Positions 35,518 through 43,999 are shown, counted from the first letter of the stretch. The stretch: 64,000 nucleotides of DNA from Kiritimatiellia bacterium (GCA_030744755.1 JASLPY010000014.1:16429-80428), one strand, 5' to 3'. The notes: generated from the letters alone by a model not told the origin. A program made the numbers and translations.

Positions 35518-37977
35518 TCACTTCACCTGCCACCAGAACGACTCCCAGTACTTCTGCTCCGTTTCAAATGGATCCAGGTCGTCTTTCGCGATATCAAAAG
35601 ATGGTGGCAGTATGCCGTACCTCTTCATCTCCCTGATGTACTGCCAGTTGGGCTTCCACGCGGGAGTTGAATAGCGGGGGATTCCATCCGCCCCCTTCTT
35701 GCTTTCCTCGATAGTCTTCAGGAGGAGCTTATAGTCCGGATCTTCCCTGCTTTCAAACACCGTACCGCACCGCTCCCAGCCACCACCCTTCTTGGCCAGG
35801 GGGGCAAGAAGCAGGGGCGATGCCAAAGGTTCTGTCATGTTCACGACAATATGTGAACTGTACCTTGCAAGGGGATCATTCTCTATAACCAGCCGTTCAT
35901 GTCGCGCAACCGGGCGCGTTATCCCGCGCTTATCCGGCCAACTCGGGGCATGAAAAGGTATCCGCGGCAGTTCACCTTTCCCATGACACGTCCCACAACG
36001 CCGCCGCAGGATCTCACCGTGCCTGCTAAATACAACTCGCCCATACCCGCGAGCCATCTCGTCATCATTGCGGAGGGCTGCATATGTTCCCGCGTACGGA
36101 GCACCGCTCTCGATCCACAGCCATACCATCCGCCTGTCCCTGGCAGTAACCTTGACCTTCGGTAGCTTGGGCGCAGACGGATGCGTGCCGTTGATCTTAT
36201 GCATCAGCCGGCTTGCCGACGAGCCTATGCTGCGCGGAGGCTGATTGCCATAGCCGTTTCTTCCGTCGGCCACCTGGAGCCTTGCAATAAGAGCGTAGTA
36301 GGCATGCGACCAGATGGGTCCAAGCGCGTATTCCAGAGAGAGGCTGCCCTTGTAGTCTTTGAAGTTGTGGCATTTCACGCAGTTCCTGTTCAGAACGGGC
36401 TGAATATCCCGGTTGAAATCCAGCACATCCGGAAACTCGGTAAAGGGCTTGATCTTGCTCGGGGCGCGCTTCATTGCCATCAGGGCCCCCGGCCGGGGCG
36501 AGGCAGGTGCCTTCACACGGTTCTCATGACAACCCACGCAGCTGGTTACTTCACCGGGCGCCACACTCACGAAACTCTGCATGCGCTTGACCGACATGTC
36601 GTTTTCATCCAGCGCTACGAAGAACACTGCCCGGTTTGCCGGCACTTCGAACGATGCCGATCCGTCCTCTTCAACAGGAACGGTACCCAAAACCCGTTCC
36701 AGCGTAAACGTTCCGAGCCACGACATCAGGTCAGGTCCGCCACTGAAACTCACCGGCTGCGGAAGGCTTTCGAGAATCAGCAGCTTCTTTATGTCGCCAC
36801 GTTTTACCCCCCCCATGTTGCGTCCGTTGTAAACGTCCGTGAGAATCAGCTGTCCCGTCGCTTTCGCAGGGTTGGACCTCGGCATGCTAATGTGTTCGCG
36901 CTCTCTCCTTGTGATTGGCCGCGGTTCATGACAATCCCTGTCCGATGCGTGAATGGCTTGGGCATCACCCTTGCTGTTCATCAGCAGAATCTTCTTGTCC
37001 TGCGCCACTATGAAGCAGTCATCGGAGAAGGCATACGGGTCAATGTAGTTGCCCTTCCGCACAATCTTCTTCCCCGCAGGAGAGTCAGGCCCAAACTCAT
37101 CGGTAAGTAGAATGAGATGCCCGTAATGGTTTCTCCTGCCATGTCCCGGCGATTCTATGGCGATGACCTTTGAGGAGCCGGGGACAGGCCTGGCGTCGAT
37201 ATAGAGTGGGTAGTGTTCCTGGTTGCCATAATACACCATCTGGCCGGAACCATCGGGATTCATGGTCCAAAGATGGTGGTAACCAATCTGGCTTCGGTCA
37301 ACGTATTCCCAGCGCGTGAACAGGAGTCGTCCGTCGGGAAGAACAGAAGGGGTGTTGTCATGCTCAATGTTTGCCGAGATCTGAGTGATGTTCTTGCCGT
37401 CGGCATCACAGCGGTACAAGATGCCCACCTGTGTCTTCCAGCAGTTTACCCAGCGCTGACAGCGCGTAGAGACGAAAGCTATCCCGCCGTCAGGCAGATA
37501 GCTCGACTCGAAATCATCATATTTATCGCCGGTTACCTGACGGATGCCACTGCCATCCGTGTTGATCTCGTACAGGTGATAGTACTCCGTGCCTTCCTTG
37601 CGCCAGGAGAAGAGGATTCTCCTTGCATCGTAATGCACAACCGGGTCACGTATGGATCCCTTACCGGCGTCGATAAGAACCGTGACCTTTCTGGACTTAA
37701 TGTTGTACTTGGACAGGCGTCCCCCTGCCCCTTTCCCATCCCCGGCAAATGCCTTCTTGTTATGATCATTGCAGTAATAGCCGATATTCGCATACCAGTG
37801 GCCATCCGAATAAGAAGCACGGTTCGCGAAAACAATCTCCTCAACACCCTTCATCGGCCCCGCCAACGCCCGCTGCAACATGGTCGGAGCTGGAGATACT
37901 TGTTTCTGGTTCTGGGCTTGAGAGACAGAAGCACTCAAGACAAGGGTCAAGAGGCAGATCTTGCTAAGTCTTTTCAT
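35518..37977 (-). CDS. Secreted hydrazine-synthase-alpha-like protein with three CXXCH motifs
   Basis: The gene encodes 819 residues with AAGGAATACTCG before the ATG and signal peptide MKRLSKICLLTLVLSASVSQ. The propeller portion shares blocks with the genes at 24822 and 29082 (RDPVVHYDARRILFSWRKEG, LPDGGIAFVSTRC, VLPDGRLLFTRWEYVDRSQ, ARPVPGSSKVIAIESPGHGR, VYNGRNMGGVKRGDIKKLLI, EEDGSASFEVPANRAVFFVA). Three haem-type motifs follow: SCVGCHENR, NCVKCHNFKD and RCGTCHGKGE. This is one more motif than in the paralogues, in a C-terminal cytochrome-like part with a conserved GAPYAGTYAALRNDDE stretch. It starts 15 bp after the stop of the rlmL-like gene on the same strand, so it may share a transcript. 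Exported electron-transfer or sensor function is inferred. Confidence 0.87.
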   Translation of the reverse strand: MKRLSKICLLTLVLSASVSQAQNQKQVSPAPTMLQRALAGPMKGVEEIVFANRASYSDGHWYANIGYYCNDHNKKAFAGDGKGAGGRLSKYNIKSRKVTVLIDAGKGSIRDPVVHYDARRILFSWRKEGTEYYHLYEINTDGSGIRQVTGDKYDDFESSYLPDGGIAFVSTRCQRWVNCWKTQVGILYRCDADGKNITQISANIEHDNTPSVLPDGRLLFTRWEYVDRSQIGYHHLWTMNPDGSGQMVYYGNQEHYPLYIDARPVPGSSKVIAIESPGHGRRNHYGHLILLTDEFGPDSPAGKKIVRKGNYIDPYAFSDDCFIVAQDKKILLMNSKGDAQAIHASDRDCHEPRPITRREREHISMPRSNPAKATGQLILTDVYNGRNMGGVKRGDIKKLLILESLPQPVSFSGGPDLMSWLGTFTLERVLGTVPVEEDGSASFEVPANRAVFFVALDENDMSVKRMQSFVSVAPGEVTSCVGCHENRVKAPASPRPGALMAMKRAPSKIKPFTEFPDVLDFNRDIQPVLNRNCVKCHNFKDYKGSLSLEYALGPIWSHAYYALIARLQVADGRNGYGNQPPRSIGSSASRLMHKINGTHPSAPKLPKVKVTARDRRMVWLWIESGAPYAGTYAALRNDDEMARGYGRVVFSRHGEILRRRCGTCHGKGELPRIPFHAPSWPDKRGITRPVARHERLVIENDPLARYSSHIVVNMTEPLASPLLLAPLAKKGGGWERCGTVFESREDPDYKLLLKTIEESKKGADGIPRYSTPAWKPNWQYIREMKRYGILPPSFDIAKDDLDPFETEQKYWESFWWQVK

Positions 37978-37992
37978 CGAGTATTCCTTGGC

Positions 37993-39114
37993 CTACTCTA
38001 CATCATACACAAGGAAGTCACACTTTATATCACCGTTCGGGATCCGGATCTTGAGCGCCGGCTCTATCGACATCGTTTTCTCGTAATCCGGACTGCCTGC
38101 AAGAAGCGCGACGCGCCAGCCATGCAACCGGCTGAACGCCGTCGTAATTCCCCTGCAATACTCCAGGTCAGCATCCATCCTGGCATCATATGGCGGATTC
38201 GTAACAATCGTGGTGTAGTGATCCGAAACCTGCATATCTTCCAGGGCCCTATGCTTAAACGCGAGCTTAACTCTTGCCGACCTGGCGTTCTTCTTTGCGA
38301 TTTCCAGAACATCAGCATCAATGTCGCCGGCAACTATTCTCGGGACCTGGCCCATTACGGAACTGCGCAGTTTCCCCCTCAGTTCGCGCATCAACTGCTC
38401 TTCTTCTTTCCCAAAGTTTGCCCACCGTTCAAACCCGAAACGTTCTCGTGCCAGGCCCGGAGCTATGTTCGCCGCCCATTGGGCCGCCTCGATAGCTATC
38501 GTCCCCGAGCCGCACATGGGATCTATCAACGGCGTCTTCCTGTCCCAACCCGAAAGACGCAGCATGGCTGAAGCCAGTGTTTCTTTCAGAGGAGCTTCCC
38601 CTGTCTGAACGCGGTAGCCCCTTCGGTGCAATGCGTCACCCGACATATCCAGATAGACCGCGGCCCTGTCCTTTAAGATGTAAAGAAACACGCGAACATC
38701 AGGATCGTCCTTTGCGACCGATGGACGTCTTCCGCCTTTGGCGCGTATCTGGTCAACAATCGCATCCTTCGTCTTGAGTGCTGCAAAGCCGCTATGATTG
38801 ATAGAACTGGCGTTACATACCGACGAAACGGATATTGTTGTTTTGTGTGAAATGTATGGAGTCCAGTCCACCTTCCGGACTCCATCATACAACGCGTCCT
38901 GGTCAGGCGCGGGGAAACGAAGCATCATAGCCTGGATACGAGTGGATATCCGGCTTTCAAGGCAGGCGCGCCAGCCATCCTCCAATGGGCCGCGAAAAGG
39001 AATCCCTCCCCTGTTGAGACGCACGCTCGAAAAGCCCAATTCACGCAGCTCATCATGAAGCGCACGTTCGGTTCCGGGAATTGCGGCCGCGAAAAGCTCG
39101 AATATCTCAGACAT
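37993..39114 (-). CDS. rlmL: THUMP-domain 23S rRNA m2G2445-type methyltransferase (RlmL N-terminal-like)
   Basis: The gene encodes 373 residues. The N-terminal part is a THUMP/ferredoxin-like RNA-binding region (IFELFAAAIPGTERALHDEL, GGIPFRGPLEDGWRACLESR, VRVFLYILKDRAAVYLDMSGD, LHRRGYRV). The C-terminal methyltransferase has LIDPMCGSGTIAIEAA (motif I), IVAGDIDADVLEIAKKNA, and the catalytic TNPPYDARMDAD (NPPY). It methylates the exocyclic amine of a guanine in 23S rRNA using SAM. The second half of E. coli RlmKL (RlmK) is absent, as in many bacteria. Its ATG overlaps the end of the small gene at 39107 by 8 bp, which suggests translational coupling. Confidence 0.9.
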   Translation of the reverse strand: MSEIFELFAAAIPGTERALHDELRELGFSSVRLNRGGIPFRGPLEDGWRACLESRISTRIQAMMLRFPAPDQDALYDGVRKVDWTPYISHKTTISVSSVCNASSINHSGFAALKTKDAIVDQIRAKGGRRPSVAKDDPDVRVFLYILKDRAAVYLDMSGDALHRRGYRVQTGEAPLKETLASAMLRLSGWDRKTPLIDPMCGSGTIAIEAAQWAANIAPGLARERFGFERWANFGKEEEQLMRELRGKLRSSVMGQVPRIVAGDIDADVLEIAKKNARSARVKLAFKHRALEDMQVSDHYTTIVTNPPYDARMDADLEYCRGITTAFSRLHGWRVALLAGSPDYEKTMSIEPALKIRIPNGDIKCDFLVYDVE

Positions 39115-39355
39115 GGAAATCGCGCCTCAGCTTGCGAAGCGCTTCGAGCATGTTACCCGCCTTGCCCCTCCGGGTACGGCGCTCGAGAATATCCTCCAGT
39201 TCATCCCACTCTTCTTTCGTCGCCGCGGAATCGTAATCCCAATGATCCTCATCCTTGCGCTTGAAACTCCATTTAACTCCGCCATGGGTTACATTGGCGC
39301 GAATCTCACGTTTCACCCCGTCTTCGCATTTGGTAGTCCAGGAGATTCTTCTCAT
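39107..39355 (-). CDS. Small basic conserved-type protein coupled to rlmL, hypothetical
   Basis: The gene encodes 82 residues from ATG 39355 (MRRISWTTKCEDGVKREIRA). A GTG start 12 codons earlier is also possible. The body is WSFKRKDEDHWDYDSAATKE and a charged helical C-terminus (EEWDELEDILERRTRRGKAG). The stop overlaps the rlmL start (ATGTCTGA), which argues for a real operon partner. The composition suggests RNA or ribosome association, but this is inference. No family was recognised. Confidence 0.65.
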   Translation of the reverse strand: MRRISWTTKCEDGVKREIRANVTHGGVKWSFKRKDEDHWDYDSAATKEEWDELEDILERRTRRGKAGNMLEALRKLRRDFHV

Positions 39356-39409
39356 GATATTGCTTATCTGTTTTCCGCATTTACCAATCACTCACCGCAC
39401 TATCACAAC

Positions 39410-39484
39410 GGGCACCGGGGCCGGTGCCCCTCCCGCCGCTGGACGTGCTTTGCACTGGGAGGGTCCGCGGCCTCGCGGACCGTG
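39410..39484 (+). repeat. Three-stem structured repeat, copy 4
   Basis: GGGCACCG/CGGTGCCC outer hairpin, CTCCC...GGGAG middle pairing, and GGTCCGCG-gcct-CGCGGACC terminal hairpin. It combines the first stem of copy 3 with the last stem of copy 1. Confidence 0.82.
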
Positions 39485-39542
39485 CGAAATCACAGCGATA
39501 CCTAAGCCCAATCCAAAAGTGGACGAAGCATCCCCTACCCAC

Positions 39543-42500
39543 TTACTTCAACATCACAACCGATCCATCGTCAAACGATGCCACGATCATGCCCTGCTCT
39601 ACTGCGAGGCCGTTGAATGCCAATTGCGCATCGTAAGTGTTTTCCCAGGTGAGTTTGCCTTCGTTGCAGTCGACGATACGTATGTACCCCTTCTTCTCCC
39701 CCTTCTCAATGATCTCGCCACCGTACACAATTGAGTTGTTGCACAGGATTATCGAGGTGGTCTGGTATTCCGCAGGATGCTGGATACCGCAGCCCTTCTT
39801 ACCCTGACCGTAGGGTGCCCAGGTAACTCCGCCTCGACCCTGGCTGAATGCCTTGCCCTGCTGTGCCCATGCAACCGCGGTGATTCCGCCGCCGTCATAG
39901 GAAAGCGAACCGAACTTCCTGAATCCCAGGTGTCTCCAGTTCCAGCTGTAGATTCCCTCGTTGCCGATTCTCAGGGGTTTCGGGAGCTCAAGACCTTTGG
40001 TTACCTCATTCTTGAGTTTATTCAACTCTCCACCCTTGGGCATGGGAATGTTCAGCTCTTTCACTTTCGCTTCCATCGCCTTGGCTATGAGCGCCTCCCT
40101 GGGATTCTTGAGAAGCTCGCCCGTCTCAGCATCAAGGTATTTGTCCATCAGCCTGAGCGCACCGCATTCCAGCACCAGCGCATCGTTGCGCTTTCCTTTG
40201 CCCCCCGAGAGTTTCGAATTAGCCCATATAGGTGTCCCTGTCTCAGGCTGAAACGCCCGCACCATCACACCGCCATCGGAGCCTATAGTACGCCCACAAG
40301 CGGCATAGGCCTTGCCGTCGTTCACCAGAACGCCGCCGACGATTGGCCATACCGACTCAACTTTGCCGTAACTCAGCATTCTCTTCTCTTCAGGAGCAAT
40401 GCGCAGCTTGTAGATCAACTCGCCGTTCTTGACCTTCAGGGCATAAACATAGCCCGCGTGATCACCTGCCAGGCATATCCCCTTGTACAGGGTTGGGGAC
40501 GTGTTCATCCTCCCGGCGGTCATGAAGCGCCAGGCAACTTTTCCGTCCTGTAGATCAAGCGCGATAAGCTCGTTCTGATCAATATCGGCAACAATCGCGA
40601 CCTTGTCCGAGATGACCGGAGCTGTAAGACGGCTGTTCAGATAGTCACGCCAATCCCGCAGGACCGTTCCCTCTTTACAGCCGGCCACCACTTTGACCGA
40701 CCAGGCCTCGGTGGCCTCCGGATTGATTTCACAATCCACACTGCTGCTACGTATGGCATTACCCCTGAATGTCGTCCATTTCAAATCACGGGAGGGCCCA
40801 TCGGCCTTTTCATCGTAGCTCCCGTACGAAACAGGTTCGGCCGGCTGCTCCATCTCTTCCGGAGTCGGCGTCTTCCCGATGGATGCAATAGCTATAAGAC
40901 CCTTTATCTGGCCGGGCGTGCAGTTGCACCAGTTCTGGGAGATAAAGCCGGCGCCATATGCCGGTACGGTTCCCGTGAGGCATGCGGCTCTTGCGCCTCC
41001 AAAATCGCCCAGTTTGCCGCCACGATGATTCAGAGAAATGTCGTTGACCCTGAACACGGGAGTGCATACATGCTGTCTGAAACGGAAGAAGGTATCCTTT
41101 ACTGTAACCGATTGCTCCGGGCTCAGCGGCAGCCCTGTCTTCGCGGACAGCAGTTCCACTTGATTTCTGTTTCCCTGTGCAACCGCAACAGCTCCCTTGG
41201 CGGCAGCCTCAAGGTTCAACGTCTGCCCCGCCAGCTTCTTGCTCTCCTTCACATCAGTCTGCCAGAGCGGTTCGCCAGTTTTCAGATCGAATGCCATCAC
41301 GTAGTTCTGTGGACGGGTATAACTCGTGGGTGCGCCCTTCTCCTCGTCCTTCACCTCACCCTTCTCGAGTCTCGCCTTCAAGTCCGCCAATTGCTTCTCG
41401 TTGGGCTTGCGCCTGAAGTACTCCAGGCCGTCTTTATCTTTCCTGGTGACGATGAATACCCGTCCTCCTTCGAGAAGGAGCGAGGTGCCAAGATGATCCT
41501 GTTTCCAGAGTTGCTTGCCGGTCTCATCGTCATACGCCTCAATTGTCCCAGCTCCGATCTTCCAGTCCATGCGGCGGCGGTCCCAATTCCTGACGGACCC
41601 CATGTGGTAACCGTCTTTCCAGGTCGCTACTACAACAATGCCGTCATCCGCGGCGATCACGCCGGGAATGTGCGCGGTCGGAAGTTCCTTCAGAGTCTCA
41701 CCGGTACGGGTATCTACCTTGAGCATCTTGCCCTTTTCACCGGCAAGGTAGATATGGCGGCCCGTAGAGATCATCGGGGCCACGTTCTCGACGTAAAGAC
41801 CACCATAATACGTGGCACCTATGCGTTTTCGCCAGAGAAGACGCCCGTTAAAGGCATCGCGGCAGTTCAGGTACTGGTCCGTCCCGAACTTGGCTTTGTA
41901 GCCCTCTCCGAGGTTCTCGTATACACCCTCTGAGAAAGTGAAAATGCGGCCGTCATCCACGACAATCGCCCGGGTGGACGCATAGCGATTGGCGCCGCGT
42001 TGAGGGTTGTCGAAATTATTGGGAAGGCCGGCATTCCATTTGAAACCAACAGGAAGCTTGAAGTGCTGATCCTGTGATGCAGGCAGGCCGTTGGCCTTGT
42101 AATACTTGTGGCGCCACACATCCATACCTTCCGGCAGCGCGATCTCCTCTATCTTGTCGAGATTGCCGCCCTTGCAGGTAACCAGTTTGCCGAACGGGGC
42201 TATGCAGCGGCGCGCCTCTTCCATGGTCAACCCTGATTCCGTGGCTTTCGCCACATCCATTATGACCAGCGTGCTGATGATGCGGTCACGGTAAGGAAGT
42301 GTCTTCAACGACAGCTCTTCAACCGTTACGATGCCCTTGAGCCCGGCCTTGTCAATCTGTTGATTGATCTTTGCGACCTCCGCCATACTCGCTGCGATCA
42401 CGTGGACCACGGAGTCGCCATTGGCGGCCAATTCCGTTGCCACCCGGCCGCTGTTGGCATCCCCGGAAGAAAGCACGGAAATAACAGCACCGTCAACCCC

Positions 42501-42581
42501 GTCCAATTTACCCCAAGCCCCCGGAAGAAGACTCACCCCTATCAACATAACAGCTACAAAACACCTGGCTCCACGACTCAT
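39543..42581 (-). CDS. Secreted PQQ-type beta-propeller protein, paralogue of the gene at 1582 with degenerate N-terminal Rossmann domain
   Basis: I choose ATG 42581 (MSRGARCFVAVMLIGVSLLP signal) with AAAGGAATT upstream, giving 1,012 residues. A longer frame adds 14 residues without a ribosome-binding site. Residues about 28-145 match the methyltransferase-like region of the 1582 protein in layout (EEARRCIAPFGKLVTCKG aligns with EVMRVLVPGGAAIIGG). However, the SAM-binding glycine loop has become ISVLSSGDANSG. The remainder is a propeller with repeats such as DDGRIFTFSEG, RDAFNGRLLWRKRIGA, DTRTGETLKELP, DGIVVVATWKDG, DDETGKQLWKQD, DLKTGEPLWQTDV and KVAIVADIDQNELIALD. It is exported and probably periplasmic or surface-exposed. 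The PQQ cofactor need not be bound; BamB-like members bind none. Confidence 0.85.
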   Translation of the reverse strand: MSRGARCFVAVMLIGVSLLPGAWGKLDGVDGAVISVLSSGDANSGRVATELAANGDSVVHVIAASMAEVAKINQQIDKAGLKGIVTVEELSLKTLPYRDRIISTLVIMDVAKATESGLTMEEARRCIAPFGKLVTCKGGNLDKIEEIALPEGMDVWRHKYYKANGLPASQDQHFKLPVGFKWNAGLPNNFDNPQRGANRYASTRAIVVDDGRIFTFSEGVYENLGEGYKAKFGTDQYLNCRDAFNGRLLWRKRIGATYYGGLYVENVAPMISTGRHIYLAGEKGKMLKVDTRTGETLKELPTAHIPGVIAADDGIVVVATWKDGYHMGSVRNWDRRRMDWKIGAGTIEAYDDETGKQLWKQDHLGTSLLLEGGRVFIVTRKDKDGLEYFRRKPNEKQLADLKARLEKGEVKDEEKGAPTSYTRPQNYVMAFDLKTGEPLWQTDVKESKKLAGQTLNLEAAAKGAVAVAQGNRNQVELLSAKTGLPLSPEQSVTVKDTFFRFRQHVCTPVFRVNDISLNHRGGKLGDFGGARAACLTGTVPAYGAGFISQNWCNCTPGQIKGLIAIASIGKTPTPEEMEQPAEPVSYGSYDEKADGPSRDLKWTTFRGNAIRSSSVDCEINPEATEAWSVKVVAGCKEGTVLRDWRDYLNSRLTAPVISDKVAIVADIDQNELIALDLQDGKVAWRFMTAGRMNTSPTLYKGICLAGDHAGYVYALKVKNGELIYKLRIAPEEKRMLSYGKVESVWPIVGGVLVNDGKAYAACGRTIGSDGGVMVRAFQPETGTPIWANSKLSGGKGKRNDALVLECGALRLMDKYLDAETGELLKNPREALIAKAMEAKVKELNIPMPKGGELNKLKNEVTKGLELPKPLRIGNEGIYSWNWRHLGFRKFGSLSYDGGGITAVAWAQQGKAFSQGRGGVTWAPYGQGKKGCGIQHPAEYQTTSIILCNNSIVYGGEIIEKGEKKGYIRIVDCNEGKLTWENTYDAQLAFNGLAVEQGMIVASFDDGSVVMLK

Positions 42582-42684
42582 AATCAGAATTCCTTTCGTT
42601 CTCTGATGCAGTGCAACCCGCATCCTAATCTTATCTCTCCATCAAATCTAGATATTCCCCGCAAAGAGCCCCCCCTACGCCCCT

Positions 42685-42817
42685 CTGAATCCTCACGGAT
42701 TCAGCTACAAGAAAGCCCATTCCAAACGTAGCTGGATTCGCTTGCTCCCGAGATGGGACCTCTCAGAGATAGGTCCCTACTTCCACAGTACATGCCTATC
42801 TCCGAGAGGCATGTCCC
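42685..42817. repeat. Adjacent REP-type repeats (CTGAATCC family copy 2, CCTATCTCCGAGAGG family copy 2)
   Basis: 42685-42704 is a perfect hairpin CTGAATCC-tcac-GGATTCAG next to CTAC, with a second GTAG at 42728. 42755-42817 holds the two CCTATCTCCGAGAGG-type hairpins, the left arm with one change. They lie side by side in the 426-bp gap 42582-43007. Confidence 0.78.
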
Positions 42818-42882
42818 GGTCGAGTCCTGATTTGAAGTTGTCACTTTGATCTGATTGTCCCTGTTGATTCTCCCTCTTCGCC

Positions 42883-42967
42883 GATCATAATCGCACTCTC
42901 TAACTCGCGGGAGCCAGCGGAGCTGCCTCCGGCAAGATCGGCGAGGGGGAGGAGTGCGATTATGATT
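42883..42967. repeat. 15-bp inverted repeat ATCATAATCGCACTC
   Basis: ATCATAATCGCACTC (42884) and its exact complement GAGTGCGATTATGAT (to 42966) flank a second nested pair CGCCGATC/GATCGGCG. One arm recurs at 35303-35318. Confidence 0.75.
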
Positions 42968-43007
42968 AGCGATGCATTCTGAATCCCATGTTGGGCGTTG
43001 CCCCCCC

Positions 43008-43718
43008 CTAGTCCCCCTTCGCCCCAAGAAGCTTCACCAACTGCGCAGCATACCTTTTACCCAATTCTGCGTAGCCTTCCTTCGTGTAGTGAAGGTCGTT
43101 GCGGTCTCCCTTGTTGTTCAAATCGTCCGTGTCTACCCAACCTACGAGCGGGTCATCCCCGGCGACCTTTACCTGTGCGGCTCGAACTGCGTCCCAGCCC
43201 TCTTTGCCATTAAGGCAATCGCTGAGCCTGCCGATCGATGCCACCATCCCGGGATGCTTCAGATCGTCGCGAAGCTGTTTGATAAGGCCGTTCATGCTCT
43301 CGGCATAAACCGACTGCCACCCCATCTTCGCGTCGCGCTCGCCCTGCATCCATGCAAACGCCACCGTATCAGGCTTACGCCCGGCAAGTGCCGCGTTGAC
43401 CTTTGTCATGAGCACCTTATACAGATCGCCGACTTCCGGCTTCAGATCACGCACGTTCGGATCACCCCCCCCCGGAAGCTTCCACTTCTTGTACCAGCGC
43501 CGGATGGGCTGACCGCCCTGTGCGCTCTTCACAACGATCACCTCGTCGTTCGGATAGGCCGCCTTGACAGCCGGCGTGAACGAAACCTCCGGTTTCATTC
43601 CTGCCATGTTCGACTGGCCGGAGAGGATAAACAGGCGAACTTTCTTCGCGGGTTCAGCCGAAACCCAGCTAGCAGCAAACAACAGAACCAGCAAACAAAC
43701 ATTCATTCGACGACTCAT
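43008..43718 (-). CDS. Secreted sialate O-acetylesterase-like SGNH hydrolase (SASA domain)
   Basis: I choose ATG 43718 (MSRRMNVCLLVLLFAASWVS signal) with AAAGGAAG upstream. The longer frame runs through a REP repeat and is not credible. The protein is 236 residues. The nucleophile block is LFILSGQSNMAGM (Ser in GQSN), followed by VVKSAQGGQPIRRWYKKW, FAWMQGERDA (family block QGExD) and the acid/base block DLNNKGDRNDLHYTKEGYAE with the Asp/His pair. The family deacetylates acetylated sialic acid or other sugars, here probably polysaccharide decorations outside the cell. It is short for the family, with no accessory domain. Confidence 0.9.
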   Translation of the reverse strand: MSRRMNVCLLVLLFAASWVSAEPAKKVRLFILSGQSNMAGMKPEVSFTPAVKAAYPNDEVIVVKSAQGGQPIRRWYKKWKLPGGGDPNVRDLKPEVGDLYKVLMTKVNAALAGRKPDTVAFAWMQGERDAKMGWQSVYAESMNGLIKQLRDDLKHPGMVASIGRLSDCLNGKEGWDAVRAAQVKVAGDDPLVGWVDTDDLNNKGDRNDLHYTKEGYAELGKRYAAQLVKLLGAKGD

Positions 43719-43772
43719 CTTACTCTTCCTTTCGCAGTAGAGGCGGCGGAGGCCCGCCGCGCTCCAATTCAC

Positions 43773-43986
43773 TGTAGCTGGATTCGCTTGCCCTACCAGG
43801 GAGGGACCTCTCGGAGATAGGTCCTTGTTTCCAACGCCCAACGCCCAACAGCCAACGTCCAAGTTGAGATGAGACTGGGGAGGGACCTCTCGGAGATAGG
43901 TCCCTACTTCTTGAGTACATGCCTATCTCCGAGAGGCATGATCCCAACTTGGATGTTGGACGTTGGGCGTTGGACGTTGGACGTTG
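43773..43986. repeat. Nested repeat cluster upstream of the SASA gene
   Basis: It contains a fragment of the CTGAATCC family (GTAGCTGGATTCGC, 43773-43790), a half copy of the CCTATCTCCGAGAGG family (43803-43825), and a full copy (43882-43943). The full copy sits inside a larger imperfect inverted repeat: CAACGCCCAACGCC...CAACGTCCAAGTTG from 43831, and CAACTTGGATGTTGG...TTGGACG up to 43986. No gene is present. Confidence 0.75.
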
Positions 43987-43999
43987 ACCCCCCCTCCCT

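Noticed and set aside
24822..37977. Anammox hydrazine synthase
   Set aside because: Only the alpha-like propeller plus CXXCH layout is present. No beta/gamma subunits or hydrazine dehydrogenase are nearby, and such alpha-like proteins are widespread in non-anammox PVC bacteria.
37213..38571. Long open frame (452 codons) on the plus strand across two minus-strand genes
   Set aside because: It spans the HZS-alpha-like and rlmL genes antisense. The translated text has no domain and both minus-strand genes are well supported.
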